Source: Hyphomicrobiaceae bacterium
GTDB taxonomy: Bacteria > Pseudomonadota > Alphaproteobacteria > Rhizobiales > Aestuariivirgaceae
DNA: 64,000 nucleotides
Direction: 5' to 3'
Assembly (NCBI GenBank): GCA_900298995.1
Contig: OMIC01000039.1
Coordinates: forward strand, 1 to 64,000
Positions within the stretch are counted from its first letter, which is position 1. The number at the start of each line of letters is the position of its first letter. Below are positions 31,113 through 40,790 of this stretch, piece by piece. The translations under genes were made by a program, and so were the position numbers. The notes under the pieces were generated by a model, which worked only from the letters and a program-made list of their open reading frames with translations, did no database searches and had not been told where the DNA came from.

Positions 31113-34100
31113 GTGGCTATGCCGAGCTGCAATGCGCCAGCAATTTCTCGTTTCTGCGCGGCGCCTCCCATCCTGAGGAGCTGGCCATGCAGGCCCGGCA
31201 TCTGGGGCTTGCGGCGCTGGCGGTGACCGACCGCAACACGCTGGCCGGCGTGGTGCGCGCCCATGCGGCGGCGAAGGATGCCGGGATGCGCTTCATCGTC
31301 GGCGCCAGGCTCGATCTCGCAGAGCCGGACATCTCGCTTCTTGCCTATCCAACGGACAGGGCGGCCTATGGCGCGCTCTGCCGGCTCATCAGCCTGGGGC
31401 AACGGCGGGCGGGAAAGGGCCGCTGCCGCATCACGCTGGAGGATGTTCTCGGCCATGCCCCGGGCCTGATCTTCGCGCTGCTTGCCGCAGGCACGGAACA
31501 TCTGCCGGACCTGCGCCGCCGCCTGAAGGCGCCGCTCTACCTCGCGGCAAACCATCATTACCGTGGCGATGACCGGGTGCGGCTGAACCGGCTTGCCGAT
31601 CTCGCGCACCGCCACCGCACGGAGCTGCTCGCCACCAATGACGTGCTCTATCACCACGCATCGCGTCGCGTGCTGCAGGATGTGGTGACGGCGATCCGCG
31701 AGGGGGTGACGGTGCCGGGAGCCGGACATCTGCTCGAAGCCAATGCCGAGCGCCACCTGAAGACGCCGGAAGAAATGTCCAGACTGTTCCGCGATCATCC
31801 GCGCGCCATCGCCAACACGCTCGTCATTGCCGAGGCCTGCCGCTTCTCGCTCGATGAACTCCGCTATGAATATCCCGAGGAGCCCGTGCCCCCTGGCAGC
31901 ACCCCGCAGGCCCATCTCGCCCATCTCGCCTGGGAGGGAGCCGCGCAGCGTTACCCGCAGGGCATTCCGCCCAGGGTCAGGACCAGCATCGCGCGCGAGC
32001 TGGAGCTGATCGGACGGCTCAACTACGCGCCCTATTTCCTGACGGTCCACGACATCGTGCAGTTTGCCCGCAGCCAGGACCCGCCGATCCTCTGCCAGGG
32101 GCGCGGCTCGGCGGCCAATTCCGCGGTCTGCTATGCGATCGGCATCACCGCAGTCGATCCCAGCCAGATCGAGCTTCTCTTCGAGCGGTTCATTTCCGAG
32201 GAACGCAGGGAGCCGCCCGACATAGACGTCGATTTCGAGCATGAGCGCCGCGAGCTGGTGATCCAGTACATCTATCCCCGCTATGGCCGCGCGCGCGCAG
32301 GCCTTGCCGCCACCGTCATCACCTATCGCGGCCGTTCCGCCATGCGCGAGGTGGGCAAGGCCATGGGCCTGTCGGAGGATGTGACGGCGGCGCTCGCCGG
32401 CATTGTCTGGGGACGGATGCAGGAGGATGTCGACGGCGGCAGGCTGAGCGAGGCGGGCCTTGACCCCGATGATCCGCTGCTCGCCCGGGTGATTGCGCTC
32501 GCTGGCGAGATCCAGGGCTTTCCCCGCCATCTCTCGCAGCATGTGGGCGGCTTCGTGCTGACCAAGGGACGGCTGGACGAGACGGTTCCCATCGGCAATG
32601 CCGCCATGGCGGAGCGTACCTTCATCGAATGGGACAAGGACGATATCGACACGCTGGGCATTCTGAAGATCGATGTGCTGGCGCTGGGCATGCTCACCTG
32701 CATCCAGAAGAGCTTCGAGATGATGGAGGCGTGGTACGGCCTCCGATATGAGCTGGCCACCCTGCCGCGCGAGGACCCGGAGGTCTATGACATGCTCTGC
32801 CGGGCCGACTCGGTCGGCGTCTTTCAGGTCGAGAGCCGGGCGCAGATGAACATGCTGCCGAGGCTCAGGCCGCGCTGCTTCTATGACCTCGTGATCGAAG
32901 TGGCGATCGTCAGGCCGGGGCCCATCCAGGGCGATATGGTGCATCCCTATCTCAGGCGCCGCGACGGACTCGAACCCGAGCATTATCCGGCGCCGCATCC
33001 TGATTTCGGCCCGCCGGACGAATTGCGCCAGGTGCTCGGCCGCACCAGGGGCGTGCCGTTGTTCCAGGAACAGGCGATGAAGCTCGCCATGGTGGCGGCC
33101 GAATTCACCGCAGGCGAACTCAACGAATTGCGCAAGGCCATGGCCACCTTCCGCCGCCGCGGCACCATCGGCAGGCTTGAGCAGAAAATGGTGAACCGCA
33201 TGGTGGAGCGCGGCTATGACGCTGCCTTTGCCGCGCGCTGTTTCAGCCAGATCAAGGGCTTTGGCGAATATGGCTTTCCTGAAAGCCATGCCGCGAGCTT
33301 CGCGCATCTCGTCTATGTCTCTGCCTGGCTCAAACGCCATCATCCGGAAGTGTTCGCGGCGGCACTGCTCAATTCCCAGCCCATGGGCTTTTATGCGCCC
33401 GCCCAGATCGTGCGCGATGCGCGCGAGCACGGGGTGGAGGTGCGGCCCGTCGATGTCAGCTTCTCCATGTGGGATTCGGGCCTGGAGGAGCCTTCCGGCG
33501 GCAGCCGGGCCGCGCTGCGTCTCGGGATGCGCGAGGTTGACGGCCTCAGGGCAGAGGATGCCGCACTGCTCCTTAAAGTCCGTACACAGATGACATCGCT
33601 GTCGGTTCAGTCATTGCATGGGGCGGGTATTCCGGTGCCCGCGCTGGAGAGGCTTGCCGCTGCCGACTGCTTCCGCTCGCTGGGCCTCGACCGGCGGGCC
33701 GCGCTGTGGGAGGTGAAGGCGCTGGCCAGGGCGCAGCCGCTGCCGCTCTTTGCCTTCGCGCAAGCCAGCGGGCAGGGCGCGGAGACGCCCGTGAGGCTTC
33801 CCGCCATGCCGCTCTCCGAGCATGTGGTGAATGACTATCAGACGCTCAGGCTGTCGCTGAAGGCCCATCCCATGGAGTTTCTGCGCGGCCTGTGCGACGA
33901 GCGCAGGGTGACCGACAACGCAAGGCTCAAGCGCCTGCGCACTGGCGCAGCCGTCACCGTGGCGGGTGTCGTTCTGGTGCGCCAGCGCCCTGGTTCGGCC
34001 AAGGGCGTGGTCTTCGTGACGCTGGAGGATGAGTTCGCCGTCTGCAACGCCGTGATCTGGCCGCAGGTTCTGGAGACCCACCGCGCCGTGGTGATGGGCG

Positions 34101-34345
34101 CGCGCCTCATGCTGATCACGGGACGGGTGCAGAGGACGGGCGACATCATCCATGTGGTGGCCCGGCGCATCGAGGACTGTTCAGCCTGGCTCGCCCTGCT
34201 GACCGAGGAAGGCCAGTTGCTCAGGCATGCGCTGGCCCGTGCCGATGAGGCGGCCCGTCCGGGCCCCGCGCCGCATCAGCCGCGGCCTGCGGGGCGGCAT
34301 CCGCGCCAGGTCAGGGTGATCCCGAAGAGCCGCGATTTCCACTGA
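31109..34345 (+). CDS. dnaE2: Error-prone DNA polymerase III alpha subunit DnaE2
   Basis: YAELQCASNFSFLRGASHPEEL; PPDIDVDFEHERRE; QHVGGFVLT; GFGEYGFPESHAASFAHLVY. Confidence 0.97.
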   Translation: MSGYAELQCASNFSFLRGASHPEELAMQARHLGLAALAVTDRNTLAGVVRAHAAAKDAGMRFIVGARLDLAEPDISLLAYPTDRAAYGALCRLISLGQRRAGKGRCRITLEDVLGHAPGLIFALLAAGTEHLPDLRRRLKAPLYLAANHHYRGDDRVRLNRLADLAHRHRTELLATNDVLYHHASRRVLQDVVTAIREGVTVPGAGHLLEANAERHLKTPEEMSRLFRDHPRAIANTLVIAEACRFSLDELRYEYPEEPVPPGSTPQAHLAHLAWEGAAQRYPQGIPPRVRTSIARELELIGRLNYAPYFLTVHDIVQFARSQDPPILCQGRGSAANSAVCYAIGITAVDPSQIELLFERFISEERREPPDIDVDFEHERRELVIQYIYPRYGRARAGLAATVITYRGRSAMREVGKAMGLSEDVTAALAGIVWGRMQEDVDGGRLSEAGLDPDDPLLARVIALAGEIQGFPRHLSQHVGGFVLTKGRLDETVPIGNAAMAERTFIEWDKDDIDTLGILKIDVLALGMLTCIQKSFEMMEAWYGLRYELATLPREDPEVYDMLCRADSVGVFQVESRAQMNMLPRLRPRCFYDLVIEVAIVRPGPIQGDMVHPYLRRRDGLEPEHYPAPHPDFGPPDELRQVLGRTRGVPLFQEQAMKLAMVAAEFTAGELNELRKAMATFRRRGTIGRLEQKMVNRMVERGYDAAFAARCFSQIKGFGEYGFPESHAASFAHLVYVSAWLKRHHPEVFAAALLNSQPMGFYAPAQIVRDAREHGVEVRPVDVSFSMWDSGLEEPSGGSRAALRLGMREVDGLRAEDAALLLKVRTQMTSLSVQSLHGAGIPVPALERLAAADCFRSLGLDRRAALWEVKALARAQPLPLFAFAQASGQGAETPVRLPAMPLSEHVVNDYQTLRLSLKAHPMEFLRGLCDERRVTDNARLKRLRTGAAVTVAGVVLVRQRPGSAKGVVFVTLEDEFAVCNAVIWPQVLETHRAVVMGARLMLITGRVQRTGDIIHVVARRIEDCSAWLALLTEEGQLLRHALARADEAARPGPAPHQPRPAGRHPRQVRVIPKSRDFH

Positions 34346-34349
34346 CCCG

Positions 34350-34817
34350 TCAGTTCATCATCCAGATGGCGGCATTGAGCACGGCGGCAAAGCTGACCCA
34401 GGCGAGATAGGGCACGAAGAGCCAGCCCGCCGCCCGCGAGCGCGCGAAGAAGGCCAGCATGGTGAACAGCACGCCCAGCCACAGGAACACCACTTCGATG
34501 AGCGCCAGCCCCGGCGAGCGCGCCGCGAAGAACAGCAGCGTCCAGGCCAGATTGAGTGCCAGCTGCACGAAGAACAGGATCAGGGCGGGCCGCACCTGAT
34601 CGCCGGTCCGCCACACCAGCCAGGCCGCCACCGCCATCATGATGTAGAGCACCGTCCACACCGGCCCGAACACGGCGTCGGGCGGCGTCCAGGAAGGCTT
34701 GGCGATGGTGCGATACCAGTCCTCGATCGCGGTGGTGCTGGAGAGTCCGCCCAGCGTGCCGACCACGAGGCAGATCAGGATGAGAAGTGCAAGCACGGCC
34801 CATTTGTTGCGCAGCAT
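34350..34817 (-). CDS. tspO: TspO/MBR family protein
   Basis: KPSWTPPDAVFGPVWTVLYIMMAVAAWLVW; LALNLAWTLLFF. Confidence 0.93.
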   Translation of the reverse strand: MLRNKWAVLALLILICLVVGTLGGLSSTTAIEDWYRTIAKPSWTPPDAVFGPVWTVLYIMMAVAAWLVWRTGDQVRPALILFFVQLALNLAWTLLFFAARSPGLALIEVVFLWLGVLFTMLAFFARSRAAGWLFVPYLAWVSFAAVLNAAIWMMN

Positions 34818-34822
34818 GTCCG

Positions 34823-35941
34823 TCACATCATGGCATTGGTTGAGTTGAGCGAACCGAGAAACAGGATTGCCCCGAGAAAGGCGATGGCAGCCCCGCCCGC
34901 CAGCCGCAGGAGAATGGCAAAGCCAGTCAGCAGCCGGTCGTTGCCGCGCATCATATGCGCGGCGAGCCGCTTTGAATAGACGGCAACGGCGGCGATCACC
35001 GATACGGTGATGAAGGTCCCCGCCGCCATGGCGAAGGCCGAGGCGATGCCCGCCCAGTAGAGCCCGAGCCCGTTGGCGAAGAGCAGGACCAGAATGGCCC
35101 CGGTGCAGGGGCGGATGCCCACGGCAAAAGCCAGCGAAAAGGCCCGCGCCAGCGACCAGTCGCCCTTGACCTCCGTCGCGGCGGGCAGATGCGCGTGCCC
35201 GCAGCCGCAATCGGGCCCGTGCACGTGATCTGCTCCGGCAGAGGGGTTCACGCGCGGCTCGAAGTTCGCGAAGTCATGCAGCGCTACGGCCTGGCGTGTC
35301 GTGATGCCGGCGGGTGCCGGCCGTCGCGCCGGCGCGAGCAGGCTGAGCCCCGTCCACACGAGATAGGCGCCCATCAGCGCGATCAGCGCATAGCTGGCGC
35401 TTTCGAGCAGGCCCGCCACGCTGCGTGCGGTGGAGCCGACGCTGGCCACGACGAGGAGCAGTGCGCTCACCAGGGCAATCGCGGTGAGAGCCTGGATGAT
35501 TGCGCTCATGAAGGAGATCAGCACGCCGCGCCGCAGTTCGCTTTCGGTGGCGAGAAGCCAGGCGGAGATCACCGCCTTGCCGTGGCCCGGTCCGGCGGCG
35601 TGGAACACGCCATAGGCAAAGCTCAGCAGCATCAGCGTCCAGGCGGCGGTGAGCGGTGAGGTACCCTTCATCTGGCGCAGTGTCGCGGAAAGCTTGCCGT
35701 AGAAGGCCTGCTGCCTGTCGCGCGCCCACAGCACCGGATCCTCGAGGAACGGCACCTCTGCCACCGTGCCGTCCTTGTTGCGCGGCTGGACCAGCAGCTT
35801 GCGCCGGTCGATCTTCGGCTGGGTTTCGGCCTGTCCGGCGGCGGGCGCGGTATCGGTCTGTGCCATGGCAGGCGGCGCCGCCGCCAGAACGATCCATGCA
35901 AGGGCGATGAGCCCGGCGAGAAGCCGCATCAGGCGGTGCAT
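34823..35941 (-). CDS. NicO/RcnA-family metal transporter (annotated type nickel/cobalt; ZevB-like candidate)
   Basis: FAYGVFHAAGPGHGKAVISAWLLA; His/Cys segment DHVHGPDCGCGHAHLPA; VGIRPCTGAILVLLFANGLGLYWAGI. Confidence 0.9.
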   Translation of the reverse strand: MHRLMRLLAGLIALAWIVLAAAPPAMAQTDTAPAAGQAETQPKIDRRKLLVQPRNKDGTVAEVPFLEDPVLWARDRQQAFYGKLSATLRQMKGTSPLTAAWTLMLLSFAYGVFHAAGPGHGKAVISAWLLATESELRRGVLISFMSAIIQALTAIALVSALLLVVASVGSTARSVAGLLESASYALIALMGAYLVWTGLSLLAPARRPAPAGITTRQAVALHDFANFEPRVNPSAGADHVHGPDCGCGHAHLPAATEVKGDWSLARAFSLAFAVGIRPCTGAILVLLFANGLGLYWAGIASAFAMAAGTFITVSVIAAVAVYSKRLAAHMMRGNDRLLTGFAILLRLAGGAAIAFLGAILFLGSLNSTNAMM

Positions 35942-36597
35942 TGAATGGTGACGGGCTGGGCGAAGAGCGCGCCGAAATCCTCCTCGGTCTCGGGCTTCCA
36001 GTCCGGACCCTTGGTGGCCAGCATGGCGCGCGTCTGCTCGAGTTCGGCGTCGGTGGGAACCGGCTTCACGACCAGCTTGCAGGGCGTCGGCATGGCGCCC
36101 AGAACCGACACCGGGTCATCGCCCGCATAGTCGAAGGCAATGAAGAAATCCGGATCATAGACCTTTGCCATGAAGGCGCCCCTGGTGGGGTCGAGAGGCG
36201 TCACCAGCGGCACCTGCATGTGCAATTGCAGCTTGCCGTTGGAATAGATCTGACCGGCGTCCCTCGCGGGGCCGAGCGCCTGCTTCTCGCCATTGAAGCG
36301 GATCACGGTGAAATACTCGTAGTCCTTGAGGGACGCCATGTTCTCCCGCGTCAGCGGGTCGAGTTCGGTGGGGTCATACACGCCATCGCCATTGGCATCG
36401 AGCCCTTCCAGCGCCATCAGGGCGTAGTTGTCGTCGAAGGTCCACATCAGGTTCATCGCCGTGATCTGGCCCTGGTCGTTGAACACCACGTCTGAGCGCA
36501 TCTCGACCCAGACATGCGGATGTGCGACGGCGGGCGCCGGCGTCATCGCTGCCAGTGCCAGAAGAGCCGTTGCCGTAAGCCCGCGCCGCGTGATCAT
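35929..36597 (-). CDS. DUF1007 family periplasmic protein (ZevA-like candidate)
   Basis: Signal peptide then HPHVWVEMRSDVVFNDQGQITAMNLMWTFDDNY. Confidence 0.9.
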   Translation of the reverse strand: MITRRGLTATALLALAAMTPAPAVAHPHVWVEMRSDVVFNDQGQITAMNLMWTFDDNYALMALEGLDANGDGVYDPTELDPLTRENMASLKDYEYFTVIRFNGEKQALGPARDAGQIYSNGKLQLHMQVPLVTPLDPTRGAFMAKVYDPDFFIAFDYAGDDPVSVLGAMPTPCKLVVKPVPTDAELEQTRAMLATKGPDWKPETEEDFGALFAQPVTIQCTA

Positions 36598-36662
36598 GTG
36601 CCGCCTTCGTGAATCGCCGGAGGAATGATGCGGCAATGCGGCGAAAAAGTGAAGCCGCGCGC

Positions 36663-37592
36663 TCAGTCCGCGAGGCAGTCCCGAAAGCCGGATGCGAGAT
36701 TCACCAGGATCGTCTGGTAGCTCTGGGGGCCTGGTGTCAGGCCGGCGCCAATGGGGTCGAGCACGCCCGCACGCGCTGCCGTTCCCTCGGTCACCGTCGT
36801 CACCAGCCTGTCGTCATATTGCGGCTCCCGGAAAACGCAGACCGCTTTCACATCCTCGATCTGGTGGCGCAATTCGGCGATCCGACCGGCCGAGGGCGCC
36901 TGTGCCGAAATGTCGGCGATGGCGCCTGCGGGATTCAGGCCGAAGCGGTGTTCGAAATACTGGAAGGCATCGTGGAACACGACATAGGGCCGGTCCTTCA
37001 CAGGTCGCAGTTCCGTGGCGATGGCGGCGGCGGTTGTCTCGAGCGACTGCGCAAAGGCAGCTGCATTTGAAGCATAGGCAGGGGCATTGGCCGGATCGGC
37101 ATCCGACAGCGCACGGGCCACGGCGGCGGCCATGGCCCTGGCGTTTTCGGGATCGAGCCAGACATGCGGATCGAAGGTGAAAACCCCCTCTGCCTCCTGG
37201 TCCTCATGATCATGAGCGTGGTCATGCGCGTGGCCGCTCCAGGCGCCGCCTTCGCGGATGGGCAGGGTGGTAACGCCGGGCGCCAGCGCCAGTTCCACGA
37301 AGGTCTTGCCGTTGACCGCGTCGGTTCCGCTGAGCTGCGAGAGCTTGCCCTCGAGGCCCTGGCCGATGATGAACACCAGATCGGCTTCGCCCAGCGCCGC
37401 GATCTGGCGCGGACTGAACTTCGCGCGGTGCTCGGAGAGTCTCCCTTCCAGAAGGAGCTCCGGCTGGCCGGTCTCGCCCATCACGGCGGACACGATCCCG
37501 TAGACCGGCACCACCGAGGCAATGACCCGGGGCTGGGCAAGGGCGGAGGCGGTGGACACCGCCAGCAGAACGGCAACGAGGACGGCGCGCAT
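36663..37592 (-). CDS. znuA: Zinc ABC transporter substrate-binding protein ZnuA
   Basis: VIASVVPVYGIVSAVMGETGQPELLLEGRLSEHRAKFSPRQIAALGEADLVF; His-rich loop HAHDHAHDHED; FDPHVWLDPENARAMA. Confidence 0.93.
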   Translation of the reverse strand: MRAVLVAVLLAVSTASALAQPRVIASVVPVYGIVSAVMGETGQPELLLEGRLSEHRAKFSPRQIAALGEADLVFIIGQGLEGKLSQLSGTDAVNGKTFVELALAPGVTTLPIREGGAWSGHAHDHAHDHEDQEAEGVFTFDPHVWLDPENARAMAAAVARALSDADPANAPAYASNAAAFAQSLETTAAAIATELRPVKDRPYVVFHDAFQYFEHRFGLNPAGAIADISAQAPSAGRIAELRHQIEDVKAVCVFREPQYDDRLVTTVTEGTAARAGVLDPIGAGLTPGPQSYQTILVNLASGFRDCLAD

Positions 37593-37609
37593 CGGTCGCT
37601 CCAAATGTT

Positions 37610-37626
37610 ATGTTATAATATAACAT
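37610..37626. promoter_or_regulatory. Zur box between znuA and the divergent ccdA-like gene
   Basis: Perfect 17-bp palindrome ATGTTATA-A-TATAACAT matching the rhizobial Zur consensus; ends 18 nt upstream of znuA ATG. Confidence 0.9.
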
Positions 37627-37711
37627 ATCTGCCGTGCCGCGCCCGGTCAAGCCTTGTCCTGCGGCCCTGCGGTCAATTGCCTTGCCGTCCGCGACCTGTC
37701 AGAGGAGAAGC

Positions 37712-38485
37712 ATGGCTCTCGATGTTTCCATAGGTGCGGCGCTGTTTGCCGGAACGCTGAGCTTCCTCAGCCCCTGCGTGCTGCCGCTGGTTCCGCCCTA
37801 TCTCTGCTTCATCACCGGCACCTCGCTCGAGGAACTGGTGGATCACAAGGCGCGTCCGCAGGAGGAGCGGCGGCGTACCCTGCTTGCCGCCTTGTTCTTC
37901 GTTTTTGGCTTTTCAACCGTGTTCGTGGCGCTCGGCGCGAGCGCCTCATGGCTCGGCACCCTGCTGCGGACCGAACTCTCCCGGCAGGTTGAAATCCTGG
38001 GATTTGCTCTCAACCCCATCACGTCCATTGCGGGTCTCGTCATCATCGTCATGGGACTGCACTTCCTCGGCGTATTCCGGATCTTCTGGATCTCGCGGGA
38101 GGTGCGCTACCAGCATGACGCGCATCCGGGCGGGCTGGCTGGCGCCTATCTCATCGGCCTGGCCTTCGCCTTCGGCTGGACGCCCTGCATCGGTCCGGTG
38201 CTCGGCACGATCCTGACGATTGCGGCAAGCGAACAGGACGTGCTGAGAGGGGCCGGGCTCCTGGCCGTCTATTCGGCGGGGCTCGGCATTCCGTTCCTGC
38301 TGGCGGCTGCCGGTGTCGGCACCTTCATGGGCTTCATGGCCGGTTTCCGCAGGCATCTGGGCAAGGTCGAGAAGGTGGCGGGCGCGCTGCTCGTACTCTC
38401 CGGCATCATGTTCATCACCGGCGGCGTGCAGACCGTCTCCTACTGGCTGATCGAGCGTTTCCCGGTCCTGCTCAATCTCGGCTGA
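37712..38485 (+). CDS. ccdA: Cytochrome c biogenesis protein CcdA
   Basis: AGTLSFLSPCVLPLVPPYLCFITG; FAFGWTPCIGPVLGTIL. Confidence 0.92.
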   Translation: MALDVSIGAALFAGTLSFLSPCVLPLVPPYLCFITGTSLEELVDHKARPQEERRRTLLAALFFVFGFSTVFVALGASASWLGTLLRTELSRQVEILGFALNPITSIAGLVIIVMGLHFLGVFRIFWISREVRYQHDAHPGGLAGAYLIGLAFAFGWTPCIGPVLGTILTIAASEQDVLRGAGLLAVYSAGLGIPFLLAAAGVGTFMGFMAGFRRHLGKVEKVAGALLVLSGIMFITGGVQTVSYWLIERFPVLLNLG

Positions 38486-38491
38486 GCAGGA
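38466..38491. terminator. Candidate bidirectional terminator in the overlap of two convergent genes
   Basis: TCCTGCTCA-ATCTCGGC-TGAGCAGGA, 9-bp perfect arms containing both opposing TGA stop codons. Confidence 0.45.
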
Positions 38492-38798
38492 TCGGCTCAC
38501 CGTGCGGCGTTGCCCGCGCGGCGCGCTCCCACGCGGCGACACGTTCGAGGCGTTCGGCCGCTGACATCACGCCCCTCGCCTCCACCAGTCCCTCGAGCGC
38601 GGCGAGCCAGCTTTCGTAATAGGGCCGCGCCGGCGCAGCCGCGCGTTCGGCTCCCAGAGCCGCCGCCCATTCGCTCCAGCTGAAGACGCCCGCCTCATGG
38701 AGTTTCACCGCCATGGCAAAGGCCTGCGCCTCCCACGGCTCGGCGAAGACCGGGCCCCCTGAGTCCTGCGGCAGGCCAGCCGAGTCAGACAGGCTCAA
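38472..38798 (-). CDS. Nitrile hydratase accessory protein (start approximate)
   Basis: GGPVFAEPWEAQAFAMAVKLHEAGVFSWSEWAAALGAE...YYESWLAALEGLV; directly downstream of the beta subunit. Confidence 0.85.
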   Translation of the reverse strand: MSLSDSAGLPQDSGGPVFAEPWEAQAFAMAVKLHEAGVFSWSEWAAALGAERAAAPARPYYESWLAALEGLVEARGVMSAAERLERVAAWERAARATPHGEPILLSRD

Positions 38799-39438
38799 GA
38801 TAGGGCTCCCACAGATCGATGCAGACCTCGTCCCGCGTGTCCTTGCCCCACAATTCGCGCGCGCCGAAGCGCACGGTATAGAGCCACTGCGGGTCCTCGC
38901 CGTGGCCATGGGCGTTGGAGTCGGGGAACACATGCATGCCGTGCACCGCCACGATCTCGCCCCGCTTGCCGCGTGCATAGCGGGGCAGCCGCGTATGTCC
39001 ATCAGAATTGTCGCTCCGTGTACGAATGACATCGCCTGTGGCAAAGCCCTGCGGCCTCGTGCCCGGCCGGTCGGATGGACCTCCCGCCGCGAGGATGGCG
39101 GGGATCATCCCGGACCTGGCGACCCGTTTCACCGGCGCGGGCGCAACACTCATGCGCCCCGTCTCCTCTTCCTGCGCAGTAATGAGTCCCAGTTCGATCA
39201 GCTGCAGCAGCAGCGCATGATGCCGCATCTCGTAATAGCTGCTTCGCCAGTACTGCATGGCGGGCAGCCGTTCGCGGGCGTGGCGCGCCGTATCGATGTT
39301 CCACGATCCCGTCATGCCCATGGCCAGCACCAGCGCGAAAGCGCGCGGCTCCCAGTCCGCATGCCAGACGGGCTCATCCGCCTCCGGCCGCACGGGACCG
39401 AAACCGGTGAAGCCTCCCATGTCATGCGGCCCGTTCAT
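38785..39438 (-). CDS. nthB: Nitrile hydratase subunit beta
   Basis: [22 protein letters not shown]...; [33 protein letters not shown]. Confidence 0.95.
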   Translation of the reverse strand: MNGPHDMGGFTGFGPVRPEADEPVWHADWEPRAFALVLAMGMTGSWNIDTARHARERLPAMQYWRSSYYEMRHHALLLQLIELGLITAQEEETGRMSVAPAPVKRVARSGMIPAILAAGGPSDRPGTRPQGFATGDVIRTRSDNSDGHTRLPRYARGKRGEIVAVHGMHVFPDSNAHGHGEDPQWLYTVRFGARELWGKDTRDEVCIDLWEPYLEPV

Positions 39439-40052
39439 GCTGGCATCCTCGCCAGTCCGGTGCCGATCATCGAATCCCGGGTCACGAGTTCGGCAAGCCT
39501 CTCTTCATCCCAGCCCCCGGTGCCGGCAGGCCGTTCCGGGATGACCAGATAGCGGAGCTCGGCAGTCGAATCCCAGACACGCACCTGCCTGCCATCCGGA
39601 ATCTCGACGCCAAACTCGCGCAGCACCACGCGCGGCTCGATCACGGCCCGCGAGCGATAGGGCATGGACTTGTACCAGACGGGGGGCAGACCCAGCACCG
39701 GCCACGGGTAACAGGAGCACAGGGTGCAGACGATCATGTTGTGCGTCTCGGGGCTGTTGAACACCGCCACCATGTGCTCACCCTGGCGGCCGGCATACCC
39801 CAGCGAGGCGATGGCCGCGGTCGCGTCGCGCACCAGCCAGTCCGCAAAACCGGGGTCCGTCCACGCTTTCGCCACCACGCGTGCCCCGTTCCGGGGACCG
39901 ATCCGTGTCTCATAGGTGTCGATCAGCACGTCGAGGGCGGCGGGGTCGACATAGCCCTTCTCGACCAGCAGCGATTCGAGCGCCCGCACGCGCAGGGCGA
40001 TGGGCGACAGCTCCGGCTTCCTGCCGTGATCGTGGTCCCCGTCATGTGGCAT
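39435..40052 (-). CDS. nthA: Nitrile hydratase subunit alpha, cobalt-type
   Basis: Metal-claw motif [17 protein letters not shown] (Thr between Cys residues is typical of Co-type); [15 protein letters not shown]. Confidence 0.95.
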   Translation of the reverse strand: MPHDGDHDHGRKPELSPIALRVRALESLLVEKGYVDPAALDVLIDTYETRIGPRNGARVVAKAWTDPGFADWLVRDATAAIASLGYAGRQGEHMVAVFNSPETHNMIVCTLCSCYPWPVLGLPPVWYKSMPYRSRAVIEPRVVLREFGVEIPDGRQVRVWDSTAELRYLVIPERPAGTGGWDEERLAELVTRDSMIGTGLARMPA

Positions 40053-40112
40053 TTTGTAACCCCCGGCGCTTTGCGCTAATCATAGGCTGCGGTTTGCGGC
40101 AGAGGAAGCACA

Positions 40113-40790
40113 ATGGAGAGGCTCCACGGCATCAAGGCCTGCGTCTTCGACGCCTACGGCACGCTGTTCGACGTGCATGCGCCGGTGAGGCGGCTTGCCG
40201 CCGAGATCGGCGCCAGGGCTGACGACATCTCGCGGCTCTGGCGGCAGAAGCAACTGGAATACACCTGGCTCCGGAGCCTGATGGGGGTTCACGCCGACTT
40301 CTGGCACGTCACTTCGGACGCGCTCGACTATGCGCTCGAACAGCATGGCGTAAGCGAGCCGGGCCTGAAGGACGAGCTCATGGCTCTCTATCTCAAGCTC
40401 GATGCCTATCCGGAAGTGGTGGATGCCCTCGAGGCGGTGAAGGCGAAGAGCAAGCTCACGGCCATTCTCTCGAACGGCAGCCCCTCGATGCTCGATTCCA
40501 TGGTCCGGCATGCCGGGCTGGAGCGCCATTTCAACTTCGTGCTGTCCGTCGAGGACGTCGGCATCTACAAGCCCAGCCGCCGCGTCTACCGCCACGCGAT
40601 GCACAAGCTGCAAATGCAGGATGCGGCGTCGGTCTGTTTCGTGTCCGCCAATTGCTGGGATGCGCAGGCCGCTGCGCAGTTCGGCTTCCAATCGGTGCGC
40701 GTTGACCGCTTCGGCCTCAAGGATGACAGGATACCCGGCAGGCCTGCCGCGTATATTCCTGATCTTAGCGGTCTCGCCGCACTGCTCTAG
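40113..40790 (+). CDS. Haloacid dehalogenase type II (L-2-haloacid dehalogenase family)
   Basis: [43 protein letters not shown]. Confidence 0.92.
   Translation: MERLHGIKACVFDAYGTLFDVHAPVRRLAAEIGARADDISRLWRQKQLEYTWLRSLMGVHADFWHVTSDALDYALEQHGVSEPGLKDELMALYLKLDAYPEVVDALEAVKAKSKLTAILSNGSPSMLDSMVRHAGLERHFNFVLSVEDVGIYKPSRRVYRHAMHKLQMQDAASVCFVSANCWDAQAAAQFGFQSVRVDRFGLKDDRIPGRPAAYIPDLSGLAALL

Noticed and set aside
31055-33430. 791-aa minus-strand ORF opposite dnaE2
   Set aside because: Shadow ORF of dnaE2; no conserved motifs.
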